Assembly: GCA_009602725.1 (NCBI GenBank)
Contig: WELB01000038.1
Span: 462,051-517,992, forward strand
Source: Spirogloea muscicola
Taxonomy: Eukaryota > Streptophyta > Zygnematophyceae > Spirogloeales > Spirogloeaceae
Reading direction: 5' to 3'
Length of the DNA: 55,942 nucleotides
Part shown: positions 33,333 to 44,842 of the stretch, one piece after another
Layout of the letters: each line of letters starts with the position of its first letter
Numbering within the stretch: the first letter of the stretch is position 1
Notes under the pieces: generated by a model
Told to the model about the DNA's origin: nothing
The model's database searches: none
Seen by the model: the letters and a program-made list of their open reading frames with translations, nothing else
Made by a program: the position numbers and the translations under genes

Positions 33333-35505
33333 CATAGCAGCAGGGCCAGCGCCGGCTGCGCCGAGCGTTGCAGCATCGTAGGCGGCAATGTCCATCTCCG
33401 AGGCCAGAAACCTTCTTAGTTCCTCCTCGAACTGCTCCGCGTGCTCGAAGACGAATGGCCTGACTGCTTTCACAACAGCCACGCTCCAGGGGGCGCTCTC
33501 TCTCCATCCTAGGCCAGCTTGCGGGGCCACTATCCAGGCCTTCTTGCCCGGCCTGCAGAACCTCGGAGGCTGATGTAAATTGCTAACTCACTAGCACCTT
33601 CCTGAAATCTGTGATGAGGTTCAGGTCTCAGCAGCAGCAGGTATTCGCAGCCAGTTTGCCGGAAATCATCATATCCTTGACTCATGGATAATGTGTTTGA
33701 ATCAGACCTGGGTAGCAGTTTTTCAATGACGCCGATAACGTGCAGCGCGACAACGTCTACGTCCACCACCTGCATGAATGACTGGCACAATGAGGCTCAG
33801 CCACAGTCATGCCATTTTGCCCAACTTTTAGAGAGGCACATAGTCGTAAAGTGTAGCAAGCAAATATCTTGGCCGCACTTCATGACTTCGAAGCACAGCT
33901 CTTTTCTTTCCAGCCCCGGAAGTATGCTGTCCTACACAAAGCCATGCAGACTTGACTCTTTCAGGCCCAGAGAAAAATCTCTGACCAGCATGAGGGCTTG
34001 GAGCTCCCGGTGGACCCAGCAGCGGAGCCACCGCTTTTGTTCCCCTGGGGAGGTGCGACGGATCCAGGGTCTTGGAGGCGGAGCGAGCTCTTCACGGCGC
34101 TGTTCCCCTGGTAGCTCGGGCTCGCCGTTCAACGCTGTTGACGCCTGGCCATCTGAGTTGTCGGCAACCAGCAAGCTTACAAAAAGTTTGTCGGGATTGT
34201 GTCTCTCTCTATTTGCTCGAGTGCCAGCTGAAGTCCAGTACCAGGTACGATTGCTGCAAATACGCACAGCTGTGACTTCGACCCCTCCAGAACCAAAGGG
34301 GTGAAGTAGGCCCAATCTTTGGTGACATTGTGGCTAGAAGATGATCAACGGTCTGTGGAGCTTGACACGAGAATTAAATCAAACTCAAGTGTCCTTGCTC
34401 GTGCAGCTTACAACGCCTCACCTGCCAGAGCTGGTCCAGGTTGTAAATAACGAGCACGGCGCTGGCGCTGGATGTCGGACAGCGCGAAAGCATCAGGGCT
34501 GCGCAGGCGAAGAAAGCCAAGCCGTGCAAGCCACCACAGTCAATAGGATGTCAAGCTGCTTGTCTAATGTCTAACGGCGGCATGCCGCCAGCGCAGCGGC
34601 AACATCCGGAGCCTGCCTTCTAGGAGCCTTCAATTGTCGTGGGTTATGGTCACACTAAGGGGAATGTCTGCGGTCCACTAGCAACGAGCAGGGAAGAGTT
34701 TGTGATCAAAAGTGTAAGGTTGTCATGTCATGGTTGCTGGAGCACCGTAGCGACAGTGTGGCGGCCGGTGGGAGAGATTGGGGACCTGCCAGGGGCCTGG
34801 CACACGCGCGTCCGCTCGAAGTCGTGACCGGAGAAGTTGTGGATGACGGACGTGTAGTGCGTCTGCACCGGCAGTCACAACAACTGCAGGTACTTAGGAG
34901 TGGCCTTATCTCGCATGTCACGACAACTGTGGGTGTAAAGTGAAGCCTGTTGGCACACTGCCCTTGCCTATGCGGCGGAGACAGCTGCCTGACCACGCCC
35001 GCAGGACGAGAGAGTGATTGCAGTAGCTACCCAAAAACTCGTTTGCAAATAACAACACAGCGTTGACGGGCAGAAGTGACTCTTTGTGCAACGTGAGCTG
35101 GGGACATGGGAAGCGCAGCTCCGTACCACAAGGTTGGTGGCATGCACAATGTCGAGAGCAGTGGAAAGTGACTAGCAACACAGACACTAACACTGGACCT
35201 GACGCTGACGCTGACGACAGATGGCAACTCGGCCTCCATATGCCAGACAGTGCTGAGGGCTGAGGGTTTAGAATTAGGTGGTTCATGGTTTGGGATTCAG
35301 GGCACTTGGATACGTCGAAGTTAGAGGTTCTGACTTGAGCTCCGGCACGTGGGTGAGCCGTGTGCGCGGAGGGGCAGGCGCTGAGCGCCCACCTTGCAGA
35401 GCGGGCAGACGGGGCCGCGCCAGCGGCCGTCGGCGTCGCCCTTGGCGGGGGCCGCAGGCGTCGAGGCCGCCGACCAGAGCTGGATGCAGGCCAGGCAGAA
35501 GCGGT
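33333..35505 (-). CDS. Topors-like RING E3 ligase, N-terminus missing
   Basis: Exons on the minus strand: 35393-35505, 34786-34862, 34422-34498, about 34180-34230 (uncertain), 33986-34099, 33708-33769, 33333-33561. The first encodes the second half of a RING: (H)RFCLACIQLW ... GPVCPLCK. YTSVIHNFSGHDFERTR and RQRRARYLQ follow. Then come the Topors-type C-terminal blocks WVHRELQALML, VVDVDVVALHVIGVIEKLL and VRPFVFEHAEQFEEELRRFLASEMDIAAYDAA. Plant and animal Topors proteins are ubiquitin/SUMO ligases; the substrate here is unknown. The first RING half (Cys-x2-Cys) should lie in an exon upstream, but the sequence there is a GCG microsatellite with an N at 35642, then LINE fragments. Either the exon is beyond them, lost in an assembly join, or the gene is damaged. 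The 3' end is also open. Confidence 0.7.
35255..35300 (+). repeat. Telomere-like GGGTTTAG tract in a Topors-like intron
   Basis: GGCTGAGGGTTTAGAATTAGG and TGGTTTGGGATTCAGGGC lie in the intron between 34863 and 35392. The tract is a degenerate match to TTTAGGG on the plus strand. Confidence 0.45.
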
Positions 35506-35569
35506 CTGCAGGTGGCAGGCCGCCGCGGGGGCGTCGTTGCAGGCCCTCGGGAGTCAGGGCGCAGCTCCG

Positions 35570-35645
35570 ATGGCGGAGGCGGCGGCGGCGGCGGCGGTGG
35601 CGGCGCTAGCGGCAGCGGCAGCGGCGGCAGCGGAGGAGGCGNGCC
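35570..35645. repeat. (GGC)n microsatellite with N at 35642
   Basis: GGCGGCGGCGGC units with AGCGGC variants run from about 35575 and end at GAGGCGNGCC. It lies exactly where the missing first RING exon of the Topors-like gene would be expected. Confidence 0.9.
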
Positions 35646-35689
35646 AAAAGTCGGAGTAAGTTCGGAGCTGGAACTTGCTCTGTAGTTTT

Positions 35690-36425
35690 CGCTCTGGAGC
35701 CCCTTCGAAATCTGTTTCTTCTTTTTGAGGCTGGCCAATCACAGCCATCGTCCTCTACTGGAAGAGCCACTTCCTTTTCTTAGGGGCCGAGGGACGTGAA
35801 AATGCAGCAGGCGCAGGTGTATCGCATGCGCCTGTTTGTCTCGCTGCAGAGTTCTATGGCTCGAACGCTGCATCTGCGTGCCGGTCGTGCCTTAGCTGCA
35901 GCCTCTGGCCCTAGGAAAAGTTGCGCGCCCATAGAGAAGAGGGGCTGGCAGAGGCCAGCTGAAAAAGAATGGACAAAGTTCCAAATAGCCAAAAAGATGC
36001 CGAATAAGGAAAATGACACAGCTAGACAGCCAGGGAATCCGCTACCAGGAGACCAATTTCTCCAACCTGCGGCTGCTTAGTAGGGGTTACTGAGTGATTC
36101 GTAGCTACTTGATTCCCTGTGAAAAGCCAGCCCACAAGAGATCAACAAGGTCTACGGGAAGCCGGCAAGCATTAACCAGACGGCGACCACGACTGCCTCT
36201 GTGTTCTCGCTGCTGCCTCTGGCTCTGGCCAGGGGACCCACTTCCAGGAGCCTAGCTTCTCTGACCTAAGGCTGCTTAGTGGGGGGTACTGAGTTATACG
36301 TAGCTTTGTTTGTTGTTGTGCTTGTTTACCGTAGCGCTTCCCCTGGGCCCCCTTCTCGTACTTTGTTCCTTCCTTTTCGGGCTGGCTTTTCCAGCCCCTA
36401 TCCTCAATGGGCGAGCCCTTTCCTC
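35690..36425 (+). mobile_element. Several LINE 3' fragments between two divergent genes
   Basis: 35800-35925 reads QVYRMRLFVSLQSSMA, LHLRAGRALAAASG, the same ORF end as at 20.3 kb. 35925-35990 is a tail in minus orientation (GGGGCTGGcagaggCCAGCTG, AAAAAGAATGGACAAAG). 36055-36100 and 36250-36425 are plus-orientation tails (GGCTGCTTAGTAGGGGTTACTGAG; GCGCTTCCCCTGGGCCCCC; GGGCTGGcttttCCAGCCCC). The cluster separates the 5' ends of the Topors-like gene (-) and TAF5 (+). Confidence 0.85.
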
Positions 36426-36475
36426 TGTGCAAAGCATGCCCACTAGGCTTTGTGCCATAAATAGTCAACTGGCTT

Positions 36476-36603
36476 TTGCTCCTTCCCCTTCAAGCGCGCG
36501 CCCTCCTCCGGGGCCAAGCTCGTGGGTACGCATCTTGGGTGCCACCCAATGGTCAACCTCTAACGGTCCACATCCCCGCTGTCCTGGTCTTGGGTGTGCA
36601 CCC

Positions 36604-36650
<47 letters not shown>

Positions 36651-39600
36651 TGCAAGAGCCCTCCCTCGCAGCGCTTGCCGCTGCGGGCCTGCTGACTGCC
36701 GCCGCAGAGCTCGTCGCGCAGACTGAGCTTCTCCACATCCTCTACCCCGTCTTCGTGCACGCCTTCCTGGAGCTCGTGTCCAAGGGCTTCCCATCGCAAG
36801 GTACGACGCGATGCCGAGCCTGCCGACTGCCGACCCACGTCGCCGTGTCCGTCATGAGCCCCGTTGCTCAGCCGACGGCACCGCTGCCCCGACCGGTCAC
36901 CGTCTCGTGGCTCACCATCTCGTCGCGCGAGGGCCGCGCTGCAGCCAGGGAGTTCTTTGGCGAGTTCAAGGTGGACCACGAGCGCGTGCACCTGCGGGAC
37001 CTGCAGAAGCTGGAGGGCGTCACGGACGCCCGCCACTTGCAGGTGACCACTGCGCTACCGCTCACCTTACCTCATGGCATTCGACTTTCAGCTGCCATCA
37101 AGTCGAGTCACTCTTGTTTGCTTACCCTTGCTAGCGACTGATGTCCATGATAAGCTCCAGCTCTTTGCCGTTGCGGGCTTCTCGTGATGCAGGAGAATGG
37201 CCTCGTTCGCACGTTCCGTGACAACAAGTTCAACGTCAAGCTCTGCCAGGTCAGCCAGCGCCTGGACTACCTGCACAGTGTGACTCAAGGACGGGAGACA
37301 TACTATCTCTGAGTATAGAAATAACTGTAAGGGTTCTATTAGGTTTTGCAGTATTCTGGTCGCAGGCAGTCTCTGACGCGAGGACAGCTCACAGTCTCGC
37401 CGGGGCCTGACGCAGTGCCTCCCATGTGTGGCCAGTACTCGTTCAATCTCCTGTTGCAACTCCTGCAAGGCGCGGAGCTCATGCTCATACTCTCCATCGT
37501 CAACGAGCATGTCAACCTGCAAGGTCCCTCGCAGCTCACCAGCCTCTTTCACTGGATGTATAGGGTTCTATTTGCTAAACTTTGCTCGGACGGGAAGTCT
37601 CTTGCTTTCTGAGACTTGCCCCAATGCCAAGTTGCTCTCTTTTCCTCTGGTATTAGCTGCTGGATACACACGACCGTTGCAAGAGCCTTGCATAGACTCA
37701 CAAGACGTGAGTGCGGCTTTGACAGTCCTTCCTGGCCAACCGTCAGCTGCCGTGGAGGAGGAGGATTCAGTGACATTTACGGGAAAGGAGTCGGAGCAGA
37801 TCGAGTTGCTGAACCAGAAGGAGATCCAGTGGGGGGTGTGGTCCGAAGCCTGTCTGTAGATATACCAACGAATTTTTCAACGACAGCTGCTTGTCATACC
37901 TACAGCCAGATTAGTGAGCCTTCACAAGAGTCCTGTCAATTGCTTACGGCTTCATGTCTAACACCCTGAATCAGTAATTAGTGCCCATGAGATGCTTTGC
38001 ACTTTGTACTGTGAAGGCCTTGGAGGGCTCGATTGAGCATAAGTATGAAAAGGAGGTGGCCGCTCAGAGCCAGGGAACGGACGGCATGGATATTGACACC
38101 GATGACAGCAAGGTCTGCGGTCAGCTGCTGGTCAACCTCGAGTCACGGCCTATTGAGGGCGAGATGTGGCTGGCAGCTAGTGGCAACAAAATAATGGCTG
38201 TGTTTCCACTTCTTCGTATCACTTGCAGGTTTATGGCACTTGGATCCTGAGCTGTATACCCTTGACTAGAAGGACTATTGGTGTAGATGATCATCTCATA
38301 TGCTGTATTGATGAATATTGTATAACAGAAGAGGAGTGCAGACGGACTTAAGCTCGGTCCCAAGAAGGCCAAGCGGGACAAAGACCTGGCGGCTGGTGGC
38401 AAGCCATCCAAGGCCGATGGTGGCCCTGGCGGGCCATCCACGCCCCGAGTGCGGCCCAACCTTCCGATGCCCAAGCTGTGAGGTTCCCATCCTAGCTTCT
38501 CACAACATGCGACATCCTCTTAAGCGCCTTGTGACTGACCTGCACTTATGCTTTGGTTGATGTGGAACCTTTGCAATGAAGCCTGCGGCTGATGCAAGGG
38601 TCAAGGGACCCAGTCGTTATGCATAGGTTTGGCCTTGAAGCCGGGTGCGTGGCTGTCCTGCAGGAAGGAGGAAGTGGAGCAGGCCTTTCTTGACGATCTT
38701 CGTCGCCGCATCAGGCTGAGCGCTGCAGGGCTGCCGTCAGTCTGCTTCTACACATTTGTCAATACGAATCATGGGTACAATGACCATCTTGTTGCGGCGC
38801 TTTCAGCACTTCAAGCTTGTCAGGAGCCGTCTTGAGCCAGTGACTTTCTGACAGAGTAAGGTCTTTTGACGTCGCGATTTGCATCATCACTGTACAGGCT
38901 CAATTGCGTGGGCTTGACACAGGATGGTGCTCTTGTGGCCGGTGGATTTTCGGATGCTTCCATCAAGGTACATACTGTAGGAAAGTATTGTTGAGCCTGT
39001 GAAAACTGACTTCAGAGCATAGCCGTATTGCACGACTTCTCTGCGGTTTGCTGATGTACTTGCGTGCATCAACCTGGGACCTTCATTACACACATCTTGC
39101 AAAGTGCTTAGTCTGTATACATCGATATTTTCAAATTAGTGGATCCAGAATGTATTGGACTTTGTGACACGTTGTGGTATGGGCTGCACCATCATTATAT
39201 ACAGGTCTGGAGTATGGCAAGGAGTGGGGGCACGAGCGGCAAGCCGTTGGCTTCCCCTGGTGCACTTTTGTTTGTCATCCTCCGCCCCAGACAAGATGGC
39301 CGTCAGCTTGCATCAGAGGAGGCATTTCAATTGTTTATGAAGCAGGCATGCAGGTTGCCGTCAAATAACTACGATCATAATTAACAGCTTAGCTTAAATG
39401 CTTAGATGTCTGCTTGTGCAGATGACAGAAGCAGGAAAGCCACTGCCGCCCCGCCTGCTCCTGCTGCTGCCGGCGAGGCTATCCAGAAGGGCAGCAAGGC
39501 GAGAGGATACACCCTGCTTCAGGGCCACTCCGGACCTGTCTATGCGACCTGCTTCAGTCTAGATTCTAGCTATCTCCTATCTTCCTCGGCTGATTGCACA

Positions 39601-41502
39601 GGTGACCTGTAGATGCTCACCTATGCCATCCTTCAGTCCGATCATGTATGGGAACACTCCAGGGGCTATCATTGAATACATGCATCGAGCAAGATAGGAA
39701 GCATATCAAGGCCATGCATTGTCCTTCGCGTCAGAGATGCTCTTTGCAATGTATACTTATGTCTAGTAGGTCCGCAGATACATGAGGTCCCGGCTTGCTT
39801 CTGTAGCTCCAGTTGCAGTCCTTTTCCTGGTGCTGCTTCTCAGCGCCACTTCCTTGTGACTTGCTAATCAGCAGTGCGGTTATGGAGCATGGAGTTGAAT
39901 ACGAACCTGGCATCCTACAAGGGCCACAACTATCCTGTCTGGGATGTACAGGTGGGAGGATTTCTTTGGCAGGAGTACTCAGATGCCTATCGCCCACCGA
40001 GTGAGGGCATAATGCAGGACCCCTGGCACTCACCACTCTGTGTTTTGCTGCAACAGTTCAGCCCTGTTGGCTTGTACTTTGCGTCTGCCTCCCACGACCG
40101 CACGGCCCGCCTTTGGTCCATGGAGCGGAGCCAGCCGCTGCGCATCATGGCCGGGCATCTGTCTGATGTGGATGTGAGGCTCTGGCTGAATCATCTGTTT
40201 CCTATTGTCTCTTTGTCTCACAAATTGGTAGAGATATGTGTGACAAACAATTGTGAGCCAAGCATGTGCTGCTTTGTCTTCCATCTACATTTTCGATCAT
40301 GCATCAACATTGTTATGAGAACATTGTATCAATCAAGTGCAGTGGGCTGTTGACGCTACAGTCAACGACTGCAGAGAATTGATATTGGAGTAGGTGCGTC
40401 GTCTGGAAGTGTGTCAGGTGGCACGTGAACTGCAACTACATCGCCACAGGCTCAAGCGACAAGACGGTGCGCTTGTGGGATGTCCAGTCTGGGGAGTGCA
40501 TGCGCATCTTTGCCGGGCACAGAGGCTCTGTGCTGTCCTTGGCAATGTCCCCAGACGGCAGGTAGGTCAACCTGATATTTCCTTTTTTAATCACAATAAG
40601 AGCCACCAGATCTAGGATTGGCCATATGGTGCATAAATCTACACAGACTTTCGTTTAACAGTGTGATGGCTCTTTGATCTCCTGGCGCAGGTTCATGGCC
40701 TCTGGCGATGAGGACGGCGCAATCATGATGTGGGACTTGGGGTCTGGCCGGCGTGTCACGCCGCTCCTCGGCCATACTGCTTGCGTCTGGAGCCTCGCTT
40801 TCAGGTACAACAGCGCTCCACTCATGCATGCAAAAACAGCTACGCCTGCAGGTCTGCCGACTTGGAGAGTGAGGAGACTTGCACACTGTGTGCCGTGTTC
40901 ACTTGGTGCGGAACTTCTTGCAGTGGGGAGGGGTCGCTCCTAGCGTCTGGATCTGCAGATAACACTGTGCGGCTATGGGACGTCAGTGGCAGCACAAAAG
41001 CCCCACGTTTGACCGAGAAGTATGACACTGTGAACCACACTTCAGCTGGCAGACAATGTTCTGAGTTTATGATACTGCCACGCGCTTCCGCGAGAATGAT
41101 TCAGTGGACCTGCAATACAAGGCACTTGGACTGGTAATCCTCCCTCTTGGCACTGAGAGACGATGCATGTCAACATGGTGCAGGGGGAATGCCGCAGCTA
41201 ACAGGAGGTTGCGGTTGGTGAAGACTTTGCCGACCAAGTCTACACCGGTGTACGCGCTGCAGGTGAGGAATGAACTCCTGCAGTAGTCTGAAAGCAGCCC
41301 CTAATATGTCGCACTCAGTGCACATACCACGGAAAAGAGTTGGTGAAGTTGGTGCCTGAGCTAGCTGGACAGACCCTGCGCAAACAAATGCTTGGAATGG
41401 CTATCTGACCAGTCAACTCTGCTGCAGTTCACGAGGCGCAACCTGCTGTTGGCATCTGGAGCCTTCACTCCTCCGAAGCCCTCTCCACAGCTTGTTACCT
41501 GA
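36476..41502 (+). CDS. TAF5: TAF5, WD40 subunit of TFIID/SAGA (5' end incomplete)
   Basis: Eighteen exons; after the first (ends 36800) they are 36945-37042, 37193-37249, 37436-37523, 37705-37835, 38017-38112, 38332-38477, 38664-38774, 38898-38967, 39205-39259, 39422-39601, 39875-39951, 40057-40173, 40410-40561, 40691-40804, 40924-41019, 41205-41262, 41428-41502, all in phase. The conserved TAF5 N-terminal domain 2 is present (LLHILYPVFVHAFLELVSKG, ARE-FFGEF, VHLRDLQKLEGV, YSFNLLLQLLQ). An acidic/basic linker follows, then six WD40 repeats: GHSGPVYATCFS, VRLWSMELN, ASASHDRTARLW, ATGSSDKTVRLWDV, ASGDEDGAIMMWDL, ASGSADNTVRLWDV. It ends TLPTKSTPVYALQFTRRNLL, typical of the family. TAF5 scaffolds TFIID. 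No in-frame ATG or LisH motif is seen before the Pro-run (36601-36652), so the true first exon lies upstream of, or was displaced by, LINE fragments. Confidence 0.93.
36601..36653. repeat. (CCG)n microsatellite in TAF5 exon 1
   Basis: About 17 CCG/GCC triplets encode a polyproline run just before LQEPSLAALAAAGLL of TAF5. The conserved domain begins about 30 residues later. Confidence 0.95.
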
Positions 41503-42616
41503 ACAAATTTTGCAGTAAAGGCATGTACAGATTTTCCAGAGGCAATGAGTTTGAGCACCAGGTGCCATGCTTCTATTGCTTGTGTCCTCATAGTGATGGC
41601 GCTTGTAGCTTGCCGCCAGGCCTGTGGTAGGAAGATGGTCAGTCTCTTGCAGGCTGTGCCAGAGCCACCCGGGGTAGGGTTTCCTGCATCACAGGAAGAG
41701 GACGAGCTCTTCAGCTCTCAGCTGGGTGCAGCTGCCTCAGCAGCATATCAACGTGGGGCGTTGTCGTACGCCGTGCTTTCAGACTTAGAGCTCAGAGAGG
41801 GCTCGTGTAACGCAAGATGGTCCGGCCACCGTGGCGCACGCCTGGAAGTGGAGGGCTTGGGGCTTGTCCTGCTGGACTCCCTTTATAGTCGACGCTCACC
41901 TTGACCATGTCAACCTTGGACCTGGCCTTTCATAGCACCGCCTTTTCTTGGACAGCTCCTTCTTGCTAGTGCTCATACCTTGGTCACTTCTTTTGGGCTG
42001 GCTTCTCACGCTTCCCTTCTCACAGCCATCGCCTTGCTTAAATTGAGCCGTATCTTTCGTGGGCTGGCCCTTGCCCACTTTAAGAGGCTGCCTTTTTTGC
42101 TCCTACTGCTAGCATAGATAGGGCTTCGCTTTCCGTAATCCATTTCTTGCACTAGCTTCTGCGTGAACAGTGTGTTGGCTTAAATTGGCCTCACTTTCAT
42201 TTCGCGCTCACCGCGTGCCTTCTCTGTCTTTCATGCTGCCAGCAGCTGGACTCCGGCGGCAGCAAAGAAGCCCCGAGTCCCCCACCTCGGCCTGCGCTGC
42301 CGCACGCAGCCCGGCACGCCGCCTTGGTCCTGGCCGGCGGCTCTCGGCATTGATTATTCTTCTTGGGCTGGCCGATCACAGCTTTCGCCCTCTACTGGAA
42401 GAGTCTTTCTCTCGGCCGCCGCCCAGCGCCGCCATGGCGGCCGCGCGAGCTCCGCCGTGGGGTTTGAGCACCAGGCCCGCCCGGAGGCCTCGTTCACACT
42501 AGTCGGGTCCATCAACGTTGGCAGCCTTTTGGCCTCGCCCGGCCCTGTGGAGCTGCTTCGTGGGCGAGCACTGAGTTCCCAGCTGCCGCTAGCCCCTGCC
42601 GTGGGAACGCGCCCCT

Positions 42617-42658
<42 letters not shown>

Positions 42659-42727
42659 TCCGCCGTGGTTCAGGGGGTTTAGATTCTAGGGTTCAACGTT
42701 GAGGGGTTAGGTTTTAGGTTTTAAGGC
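41503..42727. mobile_element. Intergenic region with LINE-tail and other repeat fragments
   Basis: 41985-42015 and 42058-42080 carry TTTTGGGCTGGCTTCTCAC and GGGCTGGCCC tail pieces. 42184-42230 is copy 3 of the GGCCTCCC...CTTCTCT repeat. 42355-42410 matches the tail variant GGGCTGGCCGATCACAG...CTCTACTGGAAGAG also seen at 35733-35770. 42615-42660 is a (GCC)n array, and 42680-42722 holds TAGGGTTCAACG and GGGTTAGGTTTTAGG. No exon is supported before the dehydrogenase. Confidence 0.6.
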
Positions 42728-44842
42728 CGACGCAGCGGCAATGGGCTTGGCGGCGTACGTGACGGCGCGGCGGGNGCAGGCGAGGCCGCGGCGCGCCGCT
42801 TCGGCGCCGCCGAGCTCCCCGGCAAGGTCCGCGCCGCCGCCGCCGCTGCGAAACCCTGATCCTAAACCCCAAATCCCTGAGCCCTGGAGCGGAAGCCTGA
42901 GAGTCCGCGGCTTCGGCGGCGCAGGTGGAGGTGCGGGAGCTGGACCTGGCGTCGCTGGCGTCCGTGCGCGCCTTCGCGGCGGCGTTCAGGGCCTCGGGCC
43001 TGCCGCTCCACTTCCTCATGTCCGCCGCCGCCCCTCCGCACTGACACCGCCGCTGCCGCTGCCGCTGCTGGCGGGGGCCTCTGATGGGCTCTCGCGCTAA
43101 ACCCGCCCGCTGGCGCCGCACACAAAACCCCATTCTCCAAAACCTTCACAAACCCTTCAACTCGAACCCTAGACATCCATACTTGTCCACCCAAACCCCA
43201 ACAAACCCTTGACCATAAACCCTGCCCTGAGCCTAGACCTCCATGCCTGTCCCCCTAAACCCTGGATTCGCTACGCAGAGGCTGGACAAAGCGTCGGACT
43301 GGTGGACTCCGGAAGAGTCTTTGTCTTTCTCTCTCTGGAGCTCTGGGGTTCAAGTCCAGCCTCGCTCACCCCGCCTCGTCCCTGCTTCGCCTCCCTCGCC
43401 CCGCGGCGGCGGCCTGCAGCAACAACGCCGGCGTCATGGCGTGCCCCTTCGAGCTCACCGCCGACGGCCACGAGCTGCAGTTCGCTACCAACCACCTGGG
43501 TGCGCAGCGCTGCGCCGGCCATGGCAGGCGCGCCCATCTTGCCGGCCGTTTCTGGGCGCTTTGTGGGTCCTGTTGCCTTGTGGGTTGGCCGTGCCGGCCC
43601 TCGGCTGACAGCGGCCCTCGGTGACAGCAATGGCGGCGGCGGCGGCCAGGCCACTTCCTGCTCACCAGCCTGCTCCTGCCGGAGCTCAAGGCGAGCGCGG
43701 ACGCCAGCGGCGCCGAGTCGCGCGTCGTGGTCGTCGCCTCGATGGCGCACAAGCTCTTCCCGGTCAAGGGTGGCATCGACTTTGACAACATCAATGACAA
43801 GAGGAGGTGAGTGCCGGCCCGCTCGCTCATCGTCCCGTCGGCCTCCATGGCCTTCAAAAGCCTAATCTGGCGAACATCTATCTTGCCTCCCAGGTATTCG
43901 CGGACAGGGGCATACGGCCAGTCGAAGTTGGCCAACATCCTGCACGCCCGCGAGCTCGCTCGACGGCTCCAGGTCAGGGGCGGCGCCTCCTGACAGTTGC
44001 GCGTCCATCTCTCTTCTCGCTGCCCATGCAAAGGAGCTGCTGGCTTTGCATTTCTGCTGTCCTTCACACGTAGCTGTTGCTGCAGGCGGATGGTGTGACA
44101 AATGTGACGGTGAACGCCCTGTGCCCGGGGTCCATTTCCACGAAGCTCCAGCGCCATCTGGGCCCAGCCTGGGCCAGCGGTGACATTGGCCGACCCTCTC
44201 TGCTTCTTACCTATACCCTTACTGCAGAACTTTAGTGCTGAATGATTAGCCTTCATTGTGAAAGATAGAGTATACATGTGAATCTCTACTAGAGACAATG
44301 CCCGCCCGCTCTTTGCTCCTAAAGTACGGAGCCTGTCTCCTAACCTGGCTGCCTACATGAGATGGTTGAGCAGGCACCTGGCTGACATTGACTGTTTGTA
44401 CCTGCTGCAGCAATTTTCAAGCTGCCGTTCCAGTTCCTACTCAAGTCCATACCCCAGGTTTGCGACATCGTCGCTTGGCTTAGGCAGCAAGAGGCAGTGC
44501 GGCATGACAGGACTGTTACATTTCCTCCACTCTCGTGCTATTTGCTGCTGACTGCCAGGAGTCAGCCACAGCGAGCTACGTGGTAGTGAGCCCGACACTT
44601 GCGGGCATCAGCGGCATGTACTTCCGTGCCTGCAATGAGAATGAGGGTTCGTGCTTTCTGCTGCTGACTGCCAGGGTGCAGCCACAACGTGCTATGTTGC
44701 AACGAGCCCCACACTTGCGGGCGTCAGCGGCAAGTACTTCACGGACTGCAATGAAAACGAGGCTTCGTCGTCGGCCATGTCCCACGACGATGGGCTGGCC
44801 AAGAGACTCTGGGAGTATAGCGAGAAGGCCACAAACCTATGA
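42728..44842 (+). CDS. Short-chain dehydrogenase/reductase (retinol dehydrogenase/TIC32 type), 5' incomplete
   Basis: Exons: about 42728-42826, 42925-43019, 43420-43499, 43650-43806, 43894-43972, 44086-44179, 44411-44457, 44675-44842, all phase-consistent. Together they read [73 protein letters not shown], the catalytic [19 protein letters not shown] and a C-terminal [12 protein letters not shown]. These are classical SDR features: NNAG, Ser, and Tyr-x3-Lys, with an NAD(P) fold. The N-terminal Gly-rich TGxxxGxG motif is not found; the first exon seen starts just after it and contains an N at 42774, next to a (GCC)n array. Substrate is unknown; the family reduces aldehydes/ketones, and some plastid members act on pigments or in import. 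A near-copy of the last exon lies at 44559. Confidence 0.85.
42851..42890 (+). repeat. Telomere-like tract in dehydrogenase intron
   Basis: AAACCCTGATCCTAAACCCC and AAATCCCTGAGCCCT fall wholly inside the 98-bp intron 42827-42924, making up much of it. Confidence 0.65.
43095..43265 (+). repeat. Long degenerate CCCTAAA/AAACCC tract in dehydrogenase intron
   Basis: The intron 43020-43419 contains many spaced copies: CGCTAAACCCG, CACAAAACCCC, AAACCCTTCAACTCGAACCC, TAGACATCC, CCAAACCCC, AAACCCTTGACC, TAAACCCTGCC and CCTAAACCCTGG. It also contains two copies of a TAGAC(C/A)TCCAT(G/A)C block at about 43172 and 43231. Confidence 0.7.
44535..44765 (+). repeat. Tandem duplication of the dehydrogenase terminal exon
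   Basis: The unit starting GTGCTATTTGCTGCTGACTG at 44535 recurs as GTGCTTTCTGCTGCTGACTG at 44651, 116 bp on. Both end their intron part with GACTGCCAG and then encode (E/G)(S/A)AT-YV--SPTLAG(I/V)SG-YF--CNENE. The downstream copy has the proper stop and family-like sequence (GKYFTDCNE). The upstream copy has diverged (GMYFRACNE) and reads on into a different frame. Confidence 0.85.

Noticed and set aside
36310-36726. 138-codon plus-strand frame starting in the LINE tail and entering the TAF5 first exon
   Set aside because: It is in the wrong frame for the TAF5 domain and its first half is retroelement tail.
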